A stretch of DNA of 64,000 nt from Nitrospira sp. CR1.1 (GTDB lineage Bacteria; Nitrospirota; Nitrospiria; Nitrospirales; Nitrospiraceae), in the NCBI GenBank assembly GCA_014055465.1, contig WIAF01000001.1, positions 372,001 through 436,000 of the forward strand, in the 5' to 3' direction. Below the pieces are notes generated by a model. The model had not been told where the DNA came from. It ran no database searches and saw only the letters and a program-made list of their open reading frames with translations. Shown piece by piece: positions 1-9,412 of this stretch. The translations under genes were made by a program, and so were the position numbers. The stretch's first letter is position 1, and each line of letters opens with the position of its first letter.

Positions 1-17
1 AATCGTTTTCAGCCTGA
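1..17 (+). CDS. 3' end of probable IscA/HesB-type protein (partial)
   Basis: Only the last codons are inside the window: one frame reads Ser-Phe-Ser-Ala then TGA at 15-17. Many IscA/HesB Fe-S carrier proteins end with CGCGxSF followed by a few residues, and iscA commonly precedes hscB in isc operons. The call rests on four residues and gene context, so it is tentative. Confidence 0.4.
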
Positions 18-25
18 GCGAGCGA

Positions 26-757
26 ATGCAAATGAGTGGACATTCCCATCATCCCCATAGCACCGACGACCGCCGCGAGCTTCAGATGGCCCGCAGCATG
101 TGCTGGCATTGCCAGTCAGAAATGGCCGGCGAATACTTTTGCGACCGCTGCGTGAAAGTTCAACCGGTATCGAAAGATCTCGATTACTTCACCTGCTTTG
201 GGCTCCCTCGGCGCCTCGTCATCGATACGCAAGTCCTGGAAGCCAAGTTTTACGAATTAAGCCGGGCATTTCACCCTGATTTTTATCAGAACAAAAGCGA
301 TGCGGAGCAATCCATCAGTCTCGATAATTCGGCCATGCTGAACACGGCCTATCGCACTCTGCGAGATCCGATTCAACGCGCCGAGTATCTGCTGGATCTC
401 GAAGCCGGGTCGGTGAAAGAGATCCGAACGTCGCCGCCCGCTGATCTGTTCGAGGAGATCCTTGAGCTGCAGGAGACGCTTGACGAATTCCGGGAGAGCG
501 ATCGCGCCTCAGACCATGCCGCCACGCTCCGCGCAAAACTCCATGCCGATCGAACGAATCTCGAGGAACGGCAGCGGGATATGGAAGCCAGGCTCCAACA
601 ATTGTTCAGCCGGTGGGATGCCTTGCAAGATCGCGGCGAAGCCACTGAGCAAGCGCGAGCGGAACGAAATCGCATTCTCAAAGACATGCGGGACCTTCTT
701 TCCAACCGCACGTATGTAAAAAATATCGTCAACGATCTCGTCGAAACGATCGCCTAA
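26..757 (+). CDS. hscB: Fe-S assembly co-chaperone HscB with N-terminal zinc-finger motif
   Basis: J-domain co-chaperone that brings the scaffold IscU to HscA and stimulates its ATPase during Fe-S cluster transfer in the cytoplasm. The J domain lies at about residues 52-130 with the HPD motif at 83-85. A C-terminal three-helix HSCB domain follows (about 135-240). Ahead of the J domain is a CxxC-x9-CxxC motif (Cys26, 29, 39, 42), as in eukaryotic HSCB and absent from E. coli HscB. ATG codons at 26 and 32 are both possible starts; neither has a strong ribosome binding site. An internal ATG at 86 would still keep the Cys motif. The stop is 5 bp before hscA, so the two are co-transcribed. Confidence 0.93.
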   Translation: MQMSGHSHHPHSTDDRRELQMARSMCWHCQSEMAGEYFCDRCVKVQPVSKDLDYFTCFGLPRRLVIDTQVLEAKFYELSRAFHPDFYQNKSDAEQSISLDNSAMLNTAYRTLRDPIQRAEYLLDLEAGSVKEIRTSPPADLFEEILELQETLDEFRESDRASDHAATLRAKLHADRTNLEERQRDMEARLQQLFSRWDALQDRGEATEQARAERNRILKDMRDLLSNRTYVKNIVNDLVETIA

Positions 758-762
758 CTCCT

Positions 763-2583
763 ATGGCACGCATTGTCGGTATCGATCTCGGCACCACGAA
801 CTCTCTTGTCGCCTACATGGACAAGGGAACCCCGCGCGTCATTTCGGCCCGCCACGAACGCGCTATGGTCCCTTCCGTTGTCGCACTCACTGATAACGGA
901 CTGATCGTCGGCGATCCGGCCAAGGAGCATCTCACAAGAAATCCTGAACGCACGGTCTACTCCGTCAAACGCTTCATGGGCAAAAGCCTCGCGGATGTGC
1001 AGGGCGAACTCACCTACTTTCCCTACACGCTCACCGAAAAGGGCGGAGTCATCCGGATCAAGCTGGGCGAGAAGTCCTACTCGCCGCCGCAAATTTCCGC
1101 GATGATTCTGAAGGAACTCAAACTCCGCGCCGAAGCCTTTCTCGGAGAAAGCATCACGAAGGCCGTCATCACGGTGCCGGCCTATTTCAACGATAGCCAG
1201 CGGCAGGCCACGAAAGATGCGGGCATGATCGCGGGACTGGAAGTCTTGCGCATCATCAATGAGCCGACCGCCGCCTCACTGGCCTATGGCCTCCAGGAGA
1301 AGACACAGGGGACCATCGCCGTCTACGACCTGGGCGGGGGAACATTCGATATCTCGATCCTGAAGTTGAAAAACGGCATCTTCGAGGTCCTCGCCACAAA
1401 CGGCGATACCCATCTCGGTGGCGACGACTTTGACCAGCTAGTTGCCGATCTGCTGCTGAATGAGATCCGCGCGCAACATGGGCTCGATCTGAGCACCCAT
1501 CCCGATCATATGCAGGCCGTGCGCCTGGAAGCTGAGCGCGCAAAGATTCGCCTGTCGGAGGAACTCAAAACCACGGTGAGCCTCGACCTGCCGAACGGAC
1601 AGGGTCGGTTCACGCGCGAGCTCACACGCGACCAACTCGAAGGACTCTGCAGCGCCTTGGTTGAGCGCTCTCTCGGGCCTTGTCGCCTGGCCCTGAAAGA
1701 TTCAGGACTCAATCCGACGGACATTGATGAAGTGGTGCTTGTGGGCGGATCGACCCGTATGCCGCTCGTCCGCCAACGGGTTCAGGCCCTCTTCGGCAAA
1801 AATCCGCATTGCGAACTGAATCCGGACGAAGTCGTCGCGCTCGGCGCTGCGGTGCAAGCCGATATTTTGAGCGGTGGCACGACCGACATGTTGTTGCTCG
1901 ACGTCACCCCGCTGTCCCTGGGGATTGAAACCATGGGCGGCGTCATGAGCAGTTTGATTAGACGAAATACGACTATTCCCGCAAGCGCCAAGGAAATGTT
2001 CACGACGTATGTCGATGGCCAAACCGGTGTGGACATCCACATTCTCCAGGGGGAGCGCGAGCTGGCAAAGGACAATCGCAGCCTGGCCCGCTTTCGCCTC
2101 AAGGTTCCGCCATTGCCGGCGGGAGTCCCCCGGATCGAAGTGACATTCCTGATCGATGCCAACGGCATTCTGAATGTCATGGCCAAGGATATGCGGACTG
2201 GCGCGACCCAGTCCATCGATGTCAAACCGTCGTACGGATTGTCGGATCAAGAAGTCGAACGGATGATCGAAGACTCATTTAAATTTGCGGCGGACGATGT
2301 CAGCGCGCGAAAAGTGATCGAAGCCCGGCTGGATGCGGGCGCTCTGATCACGACCACCGAAAAGTCATTGGCCGATGGCGGACATCTCGTTGCGGCAGAG
2401 GAAGTCGCTACGATTCACGCGGCACTCGCCGCCTTGGCTTCGGCCAAAGAGGGAACCGACCCCCGTGCTATCCGCGGACGTATGGCCGATCTGGAACAAG
2501 CCGCCAAAGGCCTCACCGTGGCCATGCTGGACGATTCCTTGAAGCAAGGACTCCAAGGCAAAAAAGTCTCTGACGTGACGTGA
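763..2583 (+). CDS. hscA: Fe-S assembly chaperone HscA (Hsp70 family)
   Basis: Specialised Hsp70 that binds IscU and drives Fe-S cluster release to acceptor proteins using ATP. The nucleotide-binding domain begins with the phosphate-1 motif DLGTTNS near residue 8. The second phosphate motif DLGGGTFD starts at residue 189, and the adenosine motif VGGSTRMP is near residue 330. The substrate-binding domain covers roughly 365-606. At 606 residues it has HscA length, shorter than DnaK, and lacks the long DnaK C-terminal tail. Its position between hscB and iscX supports HscA over DnaK. The ATG lies 5 bp after the hscB stop. Confidence 0.96.
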   Translation: MARIVGIDLGTTNSLVAYMDKGTPRVISARHERAMVPSVVALTDNGLIVGDPAKEHLTRNPERTVYSVKRFMGKSLADVQGELTYFPYTLTEKGGVIRIKLGEKSYSPPQISAMILKELKLRAEAFLGESITKAVITVPAYFNDSQRQATKDAGMIAGLEVLRIINEPTAASLAYGLQEKTQGTIAVYDLGGGTFDISILKLKNGIFEVLATNGDTHLGGDDFDQLVADLLLNEIRAQHGLDLSTHPDHMQAVRLEAERAKIRLSEELKTTVSLDLPNGQGRFTRELTRDQLEGLCSALVERSLGPCRLALKDSGLNPTDIDEVVLVGGSTRMPLVRQRVQALFGKNPHCELNPDEVVALGAAVQADILSGGTTDMLLLDVTPLSLGIETMGGVMSSLIRRNTTIPASAKEMFTTYVDGQTGVDIHILQGERELAKDNRSLARFRLKVPPLPAGVPRIEVTFLIDANGILNVMAKDMRTGATQSIDVKPSYGLSDQEVERMIEDSFKFAADDVSARKVIEARLDAGALITTTEKSLADGGHLVAAEEVATIHAALAALASAKEGTDPRAIRGRMADLEQAAKGLTVAMLDDSLKQGLQGKKVSDVT

Positions 2584-2604
2584 TTCCCGACGCGAGGAGC
2601 CCTG

Positions 2605-2817
2605 ATGGATTTGAAATGGCAGGATGCAGAAGATATTGCAATTCGCTTGGTGGAAGAACACCCGGATGCTGACCCCCTGACCATCCGCTTTACGGACATG
2701 CACGCCTGGATCGTCGCCCTCCCGGATTTCAAAGACGATCCCAAAAAATCAAACGAGAAAATCCTCGAATCCATCCAGATGGCCTGGCACGAGGAATATC
2801 AGGACTCCCGGTCCTGA
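2605..2817 (+). CDS. iscX: Fe-S assembly protein IscX
   Basis: Small acidic protein (70 aa) of the isc operon that binds the cysteine desulfurase IscS and is thought to act as an iron-dependent regulator or adaptor of cluster synthesis. The sequence has the typical IscX pattern: an N-terminal WxDxxDIAxxL-like helix, then a conserved LxIRFTDMHxWI core, and a C-terminal WxEE. Its length matches the family. A GAGGAG ribosome binding site lies just upstream of the ATG, which is 21 bp after hscA. It is the last gene of the operon visible here. Confidence 0.94.
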   Translation: MDLKWQDAEDIAIRLVEEHPDADPLTIRFTDMHAWIVALPDFKDDPKKSNEKILESIQMAWHEEYQDSRS

Positions 2818-2934
2818 TCGGTCTATCACAGGCGCTCCCCCCAATACCCACCTGATGCCGCCAGCGAAGTCACGTAACGGGCGCGCGGGAAACTGCCATC
2901 GGCAACAATCCAGACTCGCTGAGGGGCGATTCCG

Positions 2935-5328
2935 TTACGGCTCGACGGGAGCGGGAGGAACACTTTCCTGGGCCTGGTCAAGTTTGTAAAACTCGGTGGG
3001 ATCGATCTTAGAGCCGGCACTCTTCGTCGGTTCCGTGCCCTTGGTAAACAACTCCACCGTGCCACGTTGTTCATCCTGATCGGTCAGGAGCGCCGTCGAG
3101 GGATCGACCTTGACAAACATGACCCCCTCGGGAATTTCAAAGGGCACTACCGGCAGTTGCTTGAGGGCGTCCTTCATGAATGCGATCCAAATCGGCAAGG
3201 CTGCATGCGCGCCTGATTCAGTTTCACCCAAGGGACGACGGTCATCGAATCCTACCCACGCTCCGGTTGCCAAATTGGGCGTGGAACCGATGAACCAGGC
3301 ATCAGTAAAATCGTTGGTCGTGCCGGTTTTTCCCGCCACAGGACGGTCAATGACCGCTTTCGCCGCAATGCCCGTGCCGCGCTGGATCACATCTTCCATC
3401 ATGTTCGTGATCAGGTAGGCGGTTTCACGGGACACCACCTGGCGCGGCTGAATGGCCGCCTGCTCCAACGTGCGCCCCCCGCTATCCTGCACGCTGGCTA
3501 CGGCATAGGGTTCCACGCGCACACCCTGATTGGCAAACACCCCATAGACCGACACGAGTTCCATCAAGCCGACACTCGAAGAACCCAATGCGAGCGAGAG
3601 GTCCGCGGCCAACGGGCTCACGACGCCCACGGTCCGTGAAAAATCGATCACGTTCCGAATCCCGACCTTGTCTAGAAGCCGCACCGTCGCGAGGTTGTGT
3701 GAATGGATCAATGCCTCCCGCAGGCTGACGATGCCGTGAAAACGCTTGCCGTAATTTTCGGGTTTCCAGGTCTTATCTTCTTCTTCCTGCTCATACACCA
3801 CCGGCGCATCCAACACCACCGAGGCCGGACTCATCCCTTGATTCATGGCCGTCGCATAGATAATCGGTTTAAATGACGACCCTGGCTGACGGCGGGCAAG
3901 CACGGCTCGATTATATTCGCTGCGCGCGAAATCATACCCGCCGACCATGGCGCGGATGGCGCCGGTTTTGGGGTCGACGGCCACAAGCGCGCCCTCGACG
4001 ACCGGTGTCTGCTCCAACCGTAGATGCACGACCTCTTTGTCAAGCTTCTTCACCCCGACCTCGATCACATCGCCGGGCGTGAGGAGTTGCTTGATGTTCT
4101 TGACTGGAACGGCGTCCTTCGTGGGATCTTTGCCTTTGAGATATTTGGTAGCCCAGGCCATGTCGTCGAAGGCGAGGCGGCCGGTGCCGCCGCCGATCTG
4201 AACCAGCACATGATCCTTCGCGATCTTTGTCACCACCCCTTCCATCATATCGCCCTCGGCGAGCTTTACGGAGGGATCGTGTGCCGGAACTTCCAGGGTG
4301 GCCACATCAACGGTGCGGAGCGGTCCGCGCCAGCCCTGGCGTTTGTCTACGTCGCGCAAGCCGTTAAACACGGCCGCCTCCGCCGCTTTCTGCATATCGG
4401 CGTTGAGCGTGGTGAAGACTTCCAGTCCACCCTTGTACACCATGCTTTCGCCGAACTTTGCGACCAGGAGCTGGCGAATGTATTCCACAAAATACGGACC
4501 AAGATGTTCGCTGCCGGGGCGGCGGAAGTTCAGTTTTTCTGCAATGGCCTGATCCCGGTCGGCGACACTGATGAAACCCGCCTCTGTCATGCGGCTAAGC
4601 ACATGCTCCTGCCGCTTCTTGGCCCGATCATAGGCCTTGAACGGCGAGTAGTGGCTGGGCGATTTGGGAAGCCCCGCCAGGAAAGCCGATTCAGCCAGCG
4701 TGAGTTTCGACAGTTCCTTCCCGAAATAGGTCTGACCGGCCGCCGCCACACCGTAGGCGCCTTGCCCAAAATAGATCTGGTTGAGATACATCTCCAGAAT
4801 CTGTTCCTTGGACAGCACCAACTCCATCTTGTAGGCCAGGATGAGTTCGCGCACTTTGCGATCGAACGTTCGCTCCGCTGAGAGGAACAGCGACCGCGCC
4901 AGCTGTTGCGTGATCGTGCTGGCGCCTTCGACCTTCCGCCCGCCATGGCGAATATTGGTCCACGCGGCCCGAAGAATTCCCACGATGTCCAGCCCGGGAT
5001 GCTCAAAAAACCGCGTATCTTCGGTCGCAATGACAGCCTCAGTCAGGCTTTTAGGCATCTCCTGAATGGGCTTGAGAAAACGCCGCTCGATAAAAAACTG
5101 GCCGATGACCTGCCGGTCATCTGAATAGACGCGCGTGACCAAACTGGGCTGATAGTTCTGGAGTGGATCGAGCGACGGCAGATCTTGGGAAAAATACCAG
5201 AGCGTGCCGGCAGCTCCCCCGCCGCCAAGCACAATGGCAAGCAGCAGTCCGATCAGAACAATTTTCCACCAGCGCCGACGACGACGTGGCTTCTCCGGCT
5301 TATCGAGCAAGTGATCGAGTTCAGGCAT
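2935..5328 (-). CDS. mrcA: Penicillin-binding protein 1A, bifunctional transglycosylase/transpeptidase
   Basis: Class A PBP that polymerises lipid II into glycan strands and cross-links peptide stems in the periplasm. A short basic cytoplasmic tail is followed by one membrane anchor (about residues 21-46). The GT51 transglycosylase domain has the catalytic motif EDTRFFEH with Glu103 and a downstream STITQQLAR motif. An OB-like insert precedes the transpeptidase domain, which has the SxxK motif (Ser484, Lys487), SHN and KTGTT. The length (797 aa) fits PBP1A. It is a single gene, divergent from typA and convergent with the hsc operon. Confidence 0.95.
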   Translation of the reverse strand: MPELDHLLDKPEKPRRRRRWWKIVLIGLLLAIVLGGGGAAGTLWYFSQDLPSLDPLQNYQPSLVTRVYSDDRQVIGQFFIERRFLKPIQEMPKSLTEAVIATEDTRFFEHPGLDIVGILRAAWTNIRHGGRKVEGASTITQQLARSLFLSAERTFDRKVRELILAYKMELVLSKEQILEMYLNQIYFGQGAYGVAAAGQTYFGKELSKLTLAESAFLAGLPKSPSHYSPFKAYDRAKKRQEHVLSRMTEAGFISVADRDQAIAEKLNFRRPGSEHLGPYFVEYIRQLLVAKFGESMVYKGGLEVFTTLNADMQKAAEAAVFNGLRDVDKRQGWRGPLRTVDVATLEVPAHDPSVKLAEGDMMEGVVTKIAKDHVLVQIGGGTGRLAFDDMAWATKYLKGKDPTKDAVPVKNIKQLLTPGDVIEVGVKKLDKEVVHLRLEQTPVVEGALVAVDPKTGAIRAMVGGYDFARSEYNRAVLARRQPGSSFKPIIYATAMNQGMSPASVVLDAPVVYEQEEEDKTWKPENYGKRFHGIVSLREALIHSHNLATVRLLDKVGIRNVIDFSRTVGVVSPLAADLSLALGSSSVGLMELVSVYGVFANQGVRVEPYAVASVQDSGGRTLEQAAIQPRQVVSRETAYLITNMMEDVIQRGTGIAAKAVIDRPVAGKTGTTNDFTDAWFIGSTPNLATGAWVGFDDRRPLGETESGAHAALPIWIAFMKDALKQLPVVPFEIPEGVMFVKVDPSTALLTDQDEQRGTVELFTKGTEPTKSAGSKIDPTEFYKLDQAQESVPPAPVEP

Positions 5329-5456
5329 GAAGTTGGGTGGTAGCGAGGAAAGCGGTCAACCCGCGACAACCCCACCATACAATGCGCACCCGACAAACTC
5401 AAGCAAGGCGCGAATCGTCGTCGAAAGAAGTTTCCATCGCACATTCCATAATCAGC

Positions 5457-5486
5457 TTGCGGGAAGCGATTTGAATCGGGTATAGT
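5457..5486 (+). promoter_or_regulatory. Candidate sigma70 promoter of typA
   Basis: A -35-like TTGCGG (5457-5462) and a -10-like TATAGT (5481-5486) are separated by 18 bp, which would start transcription near 5493. That places the start just upstream of the terminator hairpin in the typA leader. Assigned from hexamer similarity only. Confidence 0.45.
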
Positions 5487-5496
5487 CCATAGGATT

Positions 5497-5527
5497 AGAC
5501 GCCTTCATAGGAAGGCGTCTTTTTTTT
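5497..5527 (+). terminator. Intrinsic terminator hairpin inside the typA 5' leader
   Basis: A perfect 10-bp stem (5497-5506 paired with 5511-5520), a 4-nt loop and seven or more T residues form a textbook intrinsic terminator on the + strand. The typA start codon is only about 16 bp further on, and no + strand gene ends upstream. It therefore sits between the candidate promoter and typA and may work as an attenuator. Confidence 0.8.
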
Positions 5528-5542
5528 GGCACTTTCACGGCA

Positions 5543-7432
5543 TTGGAGATTATGAACAGCTCAGCGCCCTCATCCACCACAGGTTTGCACGCGCCGAAAG
5601 GTCGTCGGACCGATATTCGCAACATCGCCATTATCGCGCACGTCGACCACGGGAAAACCACTCTCGTCGATGCGGTGCTGCGGCAGACCCATGTGCATCG
5701 TAAAATCGATGACATGGGCGAACGCATCATGGACTCAATGGATCAGGAGCGCGAGCGCGGCATCACCATCCGGGCCAAGAATGCCAGCGTGACGTATAAA
5801 GGGGTGAAGATCAACATCGTCGACACGCCGGGCCATGCCGATTTCGGCGGCGAAGTCGAGCGCACGCTCCGCATGGTGGACGGCGTGCTGATCCTCGTCG
5901 ACGCCAAGGAAGGCCCCATGCCGCAAACCACGTTTGTCTTGCGGAAAGCGTTGGCCCTCGGACATAAAGCCATCGTCGTCATCAACAAGATCGATCGTCC
6001 CGACGCCGTCATCGACGATGTCGTCAACCGTACCTTCGACTTATTCGTGCATTTGGGCGCCACCGACGAACAGCTCGATTTCCCGATTGTCTATGCCTCC
6101 GCCATCAAAGGCATCGCGACCCTTGACCTCAAACAGCCGGGGACGGATATCACTCCGCTGCTGGAAACCATTCTCGACAAGATCCCCGCGCCGGCTATTA
6201 ACCGCGACGACCCGTTCCAGCTCCTGGTGCTGGCTCTGGCGCAGGATTCCTATAAGGGCAAAATGGGGATCGGCAAAATTCAATCCGGCTCGATCGCCCG
6301 CCGTCAAAACGTGGTGACTCTGACCAAAGACGGCGGTCAGGTTGCCGGCAAGATTTCCGACCTTGCGGTGTTCTCCGGCCTTGAGCGCAGCGATGTAGAG
6401 TCCGCTGAAGCCGGTGAAATCGTCGCCATCTCCGGACTGGAAGAAGTGAACATCGGCGATACCATTGCCGATCCGGGCAATCCCGTCGCGCTTCCACGCG
6501 TCACGATCGACGAACCGACTGTGCAAATGACCTTTTCCGTGAACAACAGTCCTTTCGCCGGCCGCGATGGAAAATACCTGACGTCACGCCACCTGCGCGA
6601 ACGATTGTTCAAGGAATTGGAAACCAACGTCTCCTTGCGCGTCCAGGAGACCGACAGCGCCGACCGATTCCTCGTGGCCGGACGAGGCGAACTTCATCTC
6701 GGCGTGCTCATCGAGCAGATGCGGCGTGAAGGGTATGAGCTTCAAATCTCGCAGCCGGAAGTCATTCTGCATCGAGACGGGGACACGGTCACGGAACCGT
6801 TTGAAGAACTGACGATCCAGGTCCCTTCGGAATATCAGGGTCCAGTGATCGAGGAGATCGGAAAACGGCGCGGAGAACTCCGCCATATGAAACTCGTGCA
6901 TTCCGAGGGCACCGCCAGCGAAATGCATATCGAGTATCACATCCCGACGCGCGGCATCATCGGCCTCAAAAACATTCTGCTCGCGAAGACGCGCGGCACC
7001 ATCATTTTGCACCACGTGTTCTCGGGGTATGCCCCGGCTGACGAAAAAGCGTTGCTCGTGGCGCCCCATGGCTCGCTGGTGGCTTTCGAAGCCGGAACCA
7101 GCACCGCGTATGCACTCTTTATGACTCAGGAACGCGGCGAACTCTTCATCGGCGCGTCGGTCGAGGTCTATCAAGGGATGGTCGTCGGGCAAAACAGCCG
7201 CGACGAAGACCTGGACGTCAACGTGTGCAAGCAGAAACAATTGAGCAACATGCGGGCCGCCGGCACCGACGAGGCCCTGGTGCTCACGCCGCCGCGTGAA
7301 ATGTCGCTCGAATTCGCCATGGAGTATATCGGCCAGGACGAATTGGTTGAGGTGACACCGAAGTATCTGCGCCTTCGTAAGCGGCTCCTCAATCCTGACG
7401 ACCGCCGGAAGGCGAAGAAAAGCGCGAAGTAA
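5543..7432 (+). CDS. typA: Ribosome-associated GTPase TypA/BipA
   Basis: Translational GTPase related to EF-G/LepA that binds ribosomes and aids 50S assembly and stress or low-temperature adaptation. The G1 motif [10 protein letters not shown] starts at residue 32, followed by the G3 motif DTPGHADF and the G4 motif NKIDRPDA. Domain II, two EF-G-like domains and the BipA-specific C-terminal domain (ending in a KRL-rich segment) follow. The length of 629 aa is slightly above the usual 605-615 because of a short N-terminal extension. A TTGGAG ribosome binding site precedes the ATG. The leader carries an intrinsic terminator. Confidence 0.96.
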   Translation: MEIMNSSAPSSTTGLHAPKGRRTDIRNIAIIAHVDHGKTTLVDAVLRQTHVHRKIDDMGERIMDSMDQERERGITIRAKNASVTYKGVKINIVDTPGHADFGGEVERTLRMVDGVLILVDAKEGPMPQTTFVLRKALALGHKAIVVINKIDRPDAVIDDVVNRTFDLFVHLGATDEQLDFPIVYASAIKGIATLDLKQPGTDITPLLETILDKIPAPAINRDDPFQLLVLALAQDSYKGKMGIGKIQSGSIARRQNVVTLTKDGGQVAGKISDLAVFSGLERSDVESAEAGEIVAISGLEEVNIGDTIADPGNPVALPRVTIDEPTVQMTFSVNNSPFAGRDGKYLTSRHLRERLFKELETNVSLRVQETDSADRFLVAGRGELHLGVLIEQMRREGYELQISQPEVILHRDGDTVTEPFEELTIQVPSEYQGPVIEEIGKRRGELRHMKLVHSEGTASEMHIEYHIPTRGIIGLKNILLAKTRGTIILHHVFSGYAPADEKALLVAPHGSLVAFEAGTSTAYALFMTQERGELFIGASVEVYQGMVVGQNSRDEDLDVNVCKQKQLSNMRAAGTDEALVLTPPREMSLEFAMEYIGQDELVEVTPKYLRLRKRLLNPDDRRKAKKSAK

Positions 7433-7469
7433 TCCCCGACAGAGCCTCGCGCCTGCTCGTGCGGACTGC

Positions 7470-8225
7470 ATGAAGATTCGGAAAAAAGCCCCGAAACCTG
7501 CGCCCGCAAAGGCTCCGCTCTACGTAGTCGGCTATCGAGGAATGCCGCCGTCCCTCGATGAGCTGAAGATCTGGTACGACCTCCAGTATGGAGGCCCCCT
7601 CGCCTGGATTGAACAGATCGCGGAAGGCCGTGCCAGCGCCGGCCACGGTCCCTGGCGTGCACATATCCTGGCGAGTCTGCCTGATTCCGAAGCGGCACAA
7701 TGGCAGCAGGTCCTGTCGTGGGATCATCAGCAACTCGGCGCCGTGTCTCTCTCCTCCGCCACACCCAGTACCATCGCAGACACCGTGCTGGTCACCGCCC
7801 GACTCGCCCGCGGCCTGACGCTACTCACACAAGGCACAGCCTTCGATGTCGCCTGCCATGAATATCTGAACCCTTCGGATTGGAATGACCGGCCGCTGAA
7901 TGTGTTTGTCGCTGCCGACCATATCACCGTCCAACAGAGCGAGACCGCTGATCGTTCGTCAGACTGGCTCTATACGCTCGGTCTCACAAAGTTCGGCTTA
8001 GACGAGCTGGAAGTGATTCAGCCACGAGGCCTTCCGGAGAGAGAGACCATCGCGCTCCTGCACTGCGCCGCTGACGGGGTGTTGCGAAAGGGACAGAATC
8101 AGAAGGTGGGATGCACCATGGATCTCCATGCTCTGGCCCATACCATTCGATTCATCAGGCATCGCACTGCCGCACCAACCGGCCGCATGGTGGCCTTTCG
8201 ACAAATCACGACCGACCAGCTTTGA
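7470..8225 (+). CDS. Conserved hypothetical protein, about 250 aa
   Basis: I do not recognise this family. The protein has 251 residues, a basic Lys/Pro-rich N-terminus and no signal peptide or membrane segment. It contains runs of aliphatic strands and helices typical of a soluble alpha/beta protein (for example an ADTVLVTARLARGLTLLT segment about residues 110-127). It lies 37 bp after typA on the same strand and may be co-transcribed with it. Base composition matches its neighbours, so it looks like a resident gene. The ATG at 7470 is the first in frame and no better start is evident. Confidence 0.75.
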   Translation: MKIRKKAPKPAPAKAPLYVVGYRGMPPSLDELKIWYDLQYGGPLAWIEQIAEGRASAGHGPWRAHILASLPDSEAAQWQQVLSWDHQQLGAVSLSSATPSTIADTVLVTARLARGLTLLTQGTAFDVACHEYLNPSDWNDRPLNVFVAADHITVQQSETADRSSDWLYTLGLTKFGLDELEVIQPRGLPERETIALLHCAADGVLRKGQNQKVGCTMDLHALAHTIRFIRHRTAAPTGRMVAFRQITTDQL

Positions 8226-8319
8226 TCCACCTCTTCGGATAACCCCGCACACCACGCAACCCAAACGAAATCAAGTGATTGTGATTGGTCAACCTCTCCG
8301 CCTAGGCCTTCTGGCCCCG

Positions 8320-8349
8320 TTGACAAGGTTTTTCCAGGCATGGTACCAC
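8320..8349 (+). promoter_or_regulatory. Candidate promoter of the peroxiredoxin gene
   Basis: A perfect -35 TTGACA at 8320-8325 is followed after 18 bp by a weak -10-like TACCAC (8344-8349). The gene starts at 8395 behind a strong TAGGAGG ribosome binding site. The weak -10 keeps confidence low. Confidence 0.4.
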
Positions 8350-8394
8350 GAATGAGTTTGCGCAGTTCCGCAGGTCTAACCTAGGAGGATTTCA

Positions 8395-8865
8395 ATGAGT
8401 GATGTGGCTGCAGAAATTAAAGTCGGCGATACCGCGCCGGATTTTACATTAAAGGATCAGGACCAGAAGGACGTCAAGCTGAGCGATTTTCGAGGGAAGA
8501 GCAACGTCGTGCTCGCGTTCTACCCGCTCGACTGGAGCCCGGTCTGTCAGGGTGAAAACAAGTGCCTGACCGATGACTTTCCCAAGTTCCAAAGCGCCCA
8601 TGCCGAACTGTTCGGCATCAGCTGCGACAGCTTCTTTTCTCACAAGGCCTGGGCGGATTCGCTGGATCTGAAGCACCGCCTCCTTTCCGACTTTAACCGC
8701 GAAGTCGTCAAGAAGTACGGGCTGTATTTTGAACCGCTGAATTGCGGCAAGCGCGCAACGGTCATCGTCGACAAGAACGGCAAAGTGGCCTACGTCAAAG
8801 TTCAGGAAATCAAGGTCGCGCGGGAAGACAAGGACATTCTCGCCGCTCTCGCGAAATTGAGCTAA
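8395..8865 (+). CDS. Peroxiredoxin (AhpC/TSA family, AhpE/BCP-like)
   Basis: Thiol peroxidase that reduces H2O2 or organic peroxides. It has a thioredoxin fold of 156 aa with the active-site segment [13 protein letters not shown]; the peroxidatic cysteine is Cys51. The usual Thr of the PxxxTxxC motif is replaced by Ser, as in some family members. Further cysteines at about 57, 76 and in LNCGKR could resolve the sulfenate, or the adjacent thioredoxin-like protein could reduce it. A TAGGAGGATTTCA ribosome binding site precedes the ATG. The thioredoxin-like gene follows after 76 bp on the same strand. Confidence 0.9.
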   Translation: MSDVAAEIKVGDTAPDFTLKDQDQKDVKLSDFRGKSNVVLAFYPLDWSPVCQGENKCLTDDFPKFQSAHAELFGISCDSFFSHKAWADSLDLKHRLLSDFNREVVKKYGLYFEPLNCGKRATVIVDKNGKVAYVKVQEIKVAREDKDILAALAKLS

Positions 8866-8941
8866 GCCAGGACAGGGACCGGGGGGAAGGAGCCATGACA
8901 AGGCCTTCCCCTCGATCATCCCTTCCAGCCGAGGAGATCTC

Positions 8942-9274
8942 ATGACCGGCACCGTTGAAGACGTTCGGGACGAGAACTATAAAGAATTCACCGAGAGCGC
9001 CGGTGCGGTAGTGGCGTATGGCTTGGCCACCTGCGAGCCTTGCAAGGAGTACGATCCCATTTTGGAAGAAACCGCGGCAAAATTTCCGACCATCAAGATC
9101 GGCAAAGCCAAGATGCATGTACCCGGCCGTTGCCGTGAGATCAAAAAAACGCATACGTTTGAGACCTACCCCACCACACACTTCTTCGCGCATGGCAAAC
9201 TGCTGCTGACTCGTGAAGGAGTGGTCCAACCGGCCGAGCTGGCCGCATTAATTTCCGACCATCTGTTGAAGTAA
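8942..9274 (+). CDS. Thioredoxin-like protein (CEPC active site)
   Basis: Small (110 aa) thioredoxin-fold protein with the redox motif ATCEPCKEYDP (Cys31, Cys34) and a cis-proline region TYPTTHFF, as expected for a thioredoxin. No signal peptide is present, so it should be cytoplasmic. A GAGGAGAT ribosome binding site precedes the ATG. It sits directly downstream of the peroxiredoxin and is a plausible reductant for it; that pairing is inferred from context only. Confidence 0.85.
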   Translation: MTGTVEDVRDENYKEFTESAGAVVAYGLATCEPCKEYDPILEETAAKFPTIKIGKAKMHVPGRCREIKKTHTFETYPTTHFFAHGKLLLTREGVVQPAELAALISDHLLK

Positions 9275-9412
9275 TCTCTCCTGACAACCCGCATTCGGCG
9301 TCCGTCGCACGCCTCCCTCAGTTTAATCCGGGATGAACGCTGCCAGCATTGTGACACATCCCACTTCCCGACACAGACACGATACAATAGACGCGTGAGG
9401 AGCCGCGTTCAA

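Noticed and set aside
4024..4881. 285-codon open frame opposite PBP1A
   Set aside because: Antisense shadow of a clear PBP1A gene in a GC-rich genome; no domain match.
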